NCBI GenBank assembly: GCA_030043175.1
Contig: JASHYD010000316.1
Location: 1-9,204, forward strand
DNA length: 9,204 nucleotides
From: Xanthobacteraceae bacterium
Lineage (GTDB): Bacteria > Pseudomonadota > Alphaproteobacteria > Rhizobiales > Xanthobacteraceae
Direction: 5' to 3'
In this document: piece after piece, positions 6,993 to 9,204 of the stretch
How the letters are laid out: every line of letters starts with the position of its first letter
How positions within the stretch are numbered: position 1 is the stretch's first letter
The notes under the pieces: generated by a model
Told to the model about the DNA's origin: nothing
Databases searched by the model: none
The model's input: the letters and a program-made list of their open reading frames with translations, nothing else
Program-made: the position numbers and the translations under genes

Positions 6993-7102
6993 AGGACGAA
7001 TACCGACAATTTCGACTCTTAAATTCGTCCTTACGGGTCTGGGCCGTGAGGAGGTTGCCATCCTCACCCCACGGATCCGGACGTGCGGGATTACGCGTCC
7101 GG
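6993..7102 (-). ncRNA. Cluster of three stem-loops, candidate leader RNA or mobile-element remnant
   Basis: There are three perfect inverted repeats in a row. AGGACGAAT (6993-7001) pairs with ATTCGTCCT (7023-7031), a 9-bp stem with a 21-base loop. GTGAGGA (7046-7052) pairs with TCCTCAC (7061-7067), 7 bp with an 8-base loop. CCGGACG (7077-7083) pairs with CGTCCGG (7096-7102), 7 bp with a 12-base loop. They lie 85-194 bases upstream of lysE, so a minus-strand transcript would place them in its leader. I do not recognise a known riboswitch class. The strand is inferred from the position relative to lysE, and the folds are equally possible on the other strand. Confidence 0.4.
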
Positions 7103-7250
7103 TTCTTGACGTGAGAGCTTCGTTCCAGTTGGTCGTAGCGGTGAATGATCCGGGCCACTGGCAGCGAGGGGCGAGAAACGCGTTGAAGTTGTCCCAGAGG
7201 AACGACTTTCCGCGCGTTCGACGTTCCAGCCATTTGTGGAAGCCTGGCGC

Positions 7251-7991
7251 TCAGCCCGGCTCCATGCCGTGGCGCTCGAGCACCAGCGCTGCTTCCGGGG
7301 CAGTCAGAAATCTGATGAGTGCGCGGGCAGCTTCGGGCGCCGGCGCGGCCGCGTGGACGCCTCCGGAGAATACCGTGATGAACTGAACCTCGGCCGGCAG
7401 CGGGCCCAGGTAGTCGATGCCCTTGACCGACATCAGCTCGCTCATCTGCGTAAAGCCGATCTCGCCCTCCCCGCGCGCGACCGCCTCACCGACCGGCAGC
7501 CCCGGACCGATCTGCACGATCTTCGGCTTGAGCTCATCGGCGATTCCCATCTTCTGGAACAAGGTTGGCAGGTAGACGCTGCTCGGCCCCGATGACAGCA
7601 CAATCGACTTGGCGTCCAACAGCGTGCTGCGGAGCGCCGCGGCGGAAGAAATATCGGGCCGTGGCGCGCCGGCACGCACCGCGGCTCCGACACCCGATCG
7701 CGCCAGGTCGATGCGGCTTACCAGCCGGCCTTGCCTGACGAAGTCGTCAATGCGCGCTGCCGGGATAATCACGACATCGGCGATCTCGCCGGCGCCGACC
7801 CGCTTGGTGATATCGACAGTGCCGCCCCAGTCGATCCTGACCTTGTGTCCGGTGATCTTTTCGAAGGCTGGCACGAGTTCGCCGTAGGGTTCCCGCACGG
7901 CATTGGAGGCGATCACCTTGATCTCGGCAGCTCTGGCCGTGGGAGCCAGAACGGCCACGAGAGCGGCGATCGCATAGAGGGCTGGTTTCAT
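7251..7991 (-). CDS. Periplasmic ModA-like substrate-binding protein (SBP_bac_11 type)
   Basis: A 246-residue protein related to the molybdate-binding proteins of ABC transporters. Residues 1-21 form a signal peptide (MKPALYAIAALVAVLAPTARA, likely cut after ARA). The mature part begins AEIKVIASNAV, then has ITGHKVRIDWGGTVDITKRV (46-65), GEIADVVIIP (68-77) and VRQGRL (85-90), which follow the ModA order of first-strand pocket, SSG-like loop and ADVFISA-like strand. GPSSVYLPTLFQKMGI is at 135-150 and GEGEIGFTQMSEL at 174-186. The usual ModA pocket serines are replaced by Asn-Ala in the first loop and Gly-Gly-Thr in the second, so molybdate need not be the ligand. No permease or ATPase gene is nearby, making it an orphan binding protein. 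The start at 7991 follows GGAG with 5 bases spacing, and the longer frame to 8234 would overlap osmC. Confidence 0.85.
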   Translation of the reverse strand: MKPALYAIAALVAVLAPTARAAEIKVIASNAVREPYGELVPAFEKITGHKVRIDWGGTVDITKRVGAGEIADVVIIPAARIDDFVRQGRLVSRIDLARSGVGAAVRAGAPRPDISSAAALRSTLLDAKSIVLSSGPSSVYLPTLFQKMGIADELKPKIVQIGPGLPVGEAVARGEGEIGFTQMSELMSVKGIDYLGPLPAEVQFITVFSGGVHAAAPAPEAARALIRFLTAPEAALVLERHGMEPG

Positions 7992-8086
7992 GACGGCTCC
8001 AGGTCTGCTACCGATGATCCGATTTGACGAACACGCGTTGTACATCAGGTTACTGCTAGGTGTCTCGCAGCGACAGGAGCACTCTG
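7992..8086. promoter_or_regulatory. Divergent promoter region between the ModA-like gene and osmC
   Basis: The 95 bases between the two divergent starts must carry both promoters. A TTGACG occurs near 8025 on the plus strand, but no good -10 element lies 16-18 bases away, so I cannot place transcription starts. The osmC ribosome binding site AGGAG lies just before its ATG. Confidence 0.4.
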
Positions 8087-8584
8087 ATGAGCGAGTTTGA
8101 CGCCACGATTGAGTGGAAACGACCCGAGGGCGCCGCCTTCCTTGATGGCCGCTATTCGCGAGCCCATCTCTGGCGGTTCGATGGCGGGGCTGCGATAGCC
8201 GCATCGTCGTCACCGCATTCGGTTCCCCTGCCATTCAGCGTCGCCGAGAACGTCGACCCCGAGGAAGCTCTGGTAGCTGCCCTTTCCAGCTGTCATATGT
8301 TGTTTTTTTTAAGCCTGGCCGCCAAGCGTGGATTCGTCGTCGATCAGTACCGGGACGCCGCCCGGGGAACAATGGCGAGAAACGCGCAGGGCCGGATGGC
8401 CATGGCCAAGGTCATCCTCAATCCCCGCGTCGAATATACCGGGAGTGGCCCTGATCGCGCGACGGAAGAGCAACTGCACCACCTCGCGCACGAGCTCTGC
8501 TATATCGCCAATTCCGTGACGACCGTGGTCGAAACGCACCTCGGCAGTTCGGAACAGACTAGCCGAGCTCAACAATCTCAGTGA
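8087..8584 (+). CDS. OsmC-family peroxiredoxin-like protein
   Basis: A 165-residue protein of the OsmC/Ohr superfamily, cytoplasmic thiol peroxidases that reduce organic hydroperoxides. The family features are GGAAIAASSSPHSVPLPFS (33-51), where small substrate-like residues precede the conserved NxDPEEALVAALSSCHMLFFLSLAAKRGF segment, and the late HELCYIANSV (135-144). The two conserved redox cysteines are C69 in SSCHM and C138 in HELCYI, as expected for the peroxidatic and second cysteine. The length is slightly above the usual 140-150 because of a polar C-terminal tail (GSSEQTSRAQQSQ). This looks like the general OsmC-type branch rather than Ohr, but the subgroup is uncertain. The ATG at 8087 has AGGAG at a good distance, and the earlier in-frame ATG at 8060 adds only nine non-conserved residues. 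A run of eight T at 8303-8310 lies inside the gene. It is followed by its own terminator. Confidence 0.9.
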   Translation: MSEFDATIEWKRPEGAAFLDGRYSRAHLWRFDGGAAIAASSSPHSVPLPFSVAENVDPEEALVAALSSCHMLFFLSLAAKRGFVVDQYRDAARGTMARNAQGRMAMAKVILNPRVEYTGSGPDRATEEQLHHLAHELCYIANSVTTVVETHLGSSEQTSRAQQSQ

Positions 8585-8604
8585 TGTAGTTCCGCTACTC
8601 CGTG

Positions 8605-8638
8605 AAAATGCCCCTTTGGCGACAACGGGGGCATTTTT
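8605..8638 (+). terminator. Rho-independent terminator of osmC
   Basis: AAAATGCCCC (8605-8614) and GGGGCATTTT (8628-8637) form a perfect 10-pair stem around a 13-base loop, with TTTTT at 8634-8638. It starts 20 bases after the osmC stop codon. The symmetrical A/T flanks mean it could work in both directions, but nothing converges on it from the right. Confidence 0.82.
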
Positions 8639-8711
8639 CTGCCGGCCGATCGATCGAGAGCGGGGCACCTTACTCGTACTCCCCACGCCGTGCCATCGTG
8701 GAGGTTTTCGA

Positions 8712-8804
8712 ATGTCGATGCCCGTCACTGCTCAATATCTCTTGAACGGGCTATCTATTCTCTTGAACGCTGTGGACAGCTGCTGTGTGATGCAAACCTT
8801 TTAA
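8712..8804 (+). CDS. Possible 30-residue small protein
   Basis: An ATG at 8712 is preceded by GGAGG about 8 bases upstream, a good ribosome binding site. It opens a 30-codon frame ending in TAA at 8804. The peptide is mostly hydrophobic with a repeated LLN (YLLNGLSILLNAVD) and an adjacent Cys pair near the end. It resembles no family I know. It could be a small membrane peptide, a leader peptide or chance. It begins about 70 bases after the osmC terminator, so it would need its own promoter. Confidence 0.3.
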   Translation: MSMPVTAQYLLNGLSILLNAVDSCCVMQTF

Positions 8805-8963
8805 TCGGGCGAGAGCGGCAGCCTTGGGGTCCGGGCGAGGCTCAAATTCCGTGACGGTATTCAACCGCGCGTCATCTCAGGGCACACTAATATAAAAGCG
8901 CGCATGTACAGTAGCGCAGTGGCGGCGCTATCTTTGTGAGGTACGGGATTGTCACCGGTCTGC

Positions 8964-8970
8964 GGGAGGA
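8964..8970 (+). promoter_or_regulatory. Ribosome binding site that decides the start of the last gene
   Basis: GGGAGGA at 8964-8970 touches an ATG at 8971 and lies 6 bases before a second in-frame ATG at 8977. The spacing strongly favours 8977. Confidence 0.7.
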
Positions 8971-8976
8971 ATGCGC

Positions 8977-9204
8977 ATGCCAACAATTAGCGACGTTTCA
9001 ATCATTGATTGGAACACGACCGAAGCAAAACCGGTCCCATCCGGGCTCGAAAGGACGATCTGTAGCGAAGCTCTTTGTGGTTCGAAGACGCTGACCGTCT
9101 ACCATCGAACGGTGCTGGACGGCCGCCAGTTCGACGTCAACGCACGCGACGACTACCACCTTGTCTACGTGGTCGAGGCGCCGAAAGAGGGCAATATCAC
9201 CTTG
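8977..9204 (+). CDS. Possible cupin-like protein, N-terminal part (cut by window end)
   Basis: An open frame of 76 codons runs to the right edge without a stop and starts at an ATG with an ideal ribosome binding site. It begins MPTISDVSIIDWNTT. The later part reads CGSKTLTVYHRTVLDGRQFDV, then DDYHLVYVVEAPKEGNITL. Alternating strands, a turn around a Gly-Arg, and a YVVEAP-GNITL ending look like the first strands of a small beta-barrel (cupin) domain. The metal-binding His/Glu motif would have to lie beyond the visible part, so the cupin call is tentative. Cysteines are at residues 29 and 34. The gene appears to have its own promoter in the preceding gap. Confidence 0.65.
   Translation, partial: MPTISDVSIIDWNTTEAKPVPSGLERTICSEALCGSKTLTVYHRTVLDGRQFDVNARDDYHLVYVVEAPKEGNITL

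Larger units (their letters stand above)
6909..7250. other. Structured intergenic region upstream of lysE
   Basis: These 342 bases separate two minus-strand genes, too far for tight coupling. The part nearest lysE holds a shared 16-base motif and three consecutive perfect inverted repeats (6993-7102). The part at 7103-7250 has open frames on both strands that show no family signature. The hairpin-rich block reminds me of flanks of group II intron or insertion-sequence remnants in related genomes, but I see no reverse transcriptase or transposase residues, so this is only a suspicion. Confidence 0.45.
8639..8976. other. Intergenic region before the last gene
   Basis: This 338-base gap contains one possible small ORF (8712-8804) and the direct repeats inside it. 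An AT-rich patch (CTAATATAAAAG, near 8886-8897) could include a promoter -10 for the last gene. I do not see a good matching -35. No RNA gene is recognised. Confidence 0.4.

Noticed and set aside
7021..7250. Group II intron or insertion-sequence remnant
   Set aside because: The hairpins are suggestive, but no reverse transcriptase, transposase, domain V or flanking target duplication could be identified by eye, so it is kept as a hypothesis only.
6190..7386. Plus-strand open frame of 398 codons
   Set aside because: It runs antisense through the clear LysE exporter and across the hairpin-rich gap. Composition is that of a shadow frame.
7992..8234. Longer N-terminus for the ModA-like protein
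   Set aside because: It would hide the signal peptide inside the protein and overlap the divergent osmC start.

Overview
The window is GC-rich and looks like chromosomal DNA of an alphaproteobacterium, most likely from the Hyphomicrobiales (Rhizobiales), for example the Bradyrhizobium/Nitrobacteraceae neighbourhood. This rests on gene style (a CapA-like secreted protein, an orphan ModA-like binding protein, OsmC, a LysE exporter) and on loose intergenic DNA with short repeats. It is an inference, not a database result. Nothing here is clearly a prophage, integron, CRISPR array or complete transposon.

Layout. (1) Positions 1-2142 hold the end of a cysJ-like flavoprotein and a complete cysI-like sulfite reductase hemoprotein on the + strand. 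Together they would make the two subunits of NADPH-dependent assimilatory sulfite reductase. (2) A 472-base gap ends in three 15-base tandem repeats. It is followed by a secreted protein of unknown function (2615-3577, +). (3) A convergent gap (3578-4025) carries a long imperfect palindrome, then comes a minus-strand CapA/PGA_cap-type exported protein (4026-5486). (4) The 800-base region upstream of capA holds a leader hairpin, a five-copy 14-base tandem repeat and no convincing gene. (5) A LysE/RhtB exporter (6294-6908, -) and a ModA-like periplasmic binding protein (7251-7991, -) follow, separated by 342 bases containing three consecutive perfect stem-loops. (6) An OsmC-family protein (8087-8584, +) runs divergently from the binding protein and ends at a clear Rho-independent terminator. 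(7) A 338-base gap with one possible 30-residue ORF leads to the start of a gene that may encode a cupin-like protein and is cut by the window end (8977 onward).

Only the cysJ-cysI pair forms an obvious functional unit. The rest is a set of apparently monocistronic genes in relaxed spacing. I did not find a convincing new multi-gene system. The best leads are non-coding: a 16-base identical motif that sits 35-36 bases upstream of both capA and the lysE-like gene on the same strand, and the cluster of three hairpins upstream of lysE. Both could belong to a leader RNA or to a dispersed repeat family.
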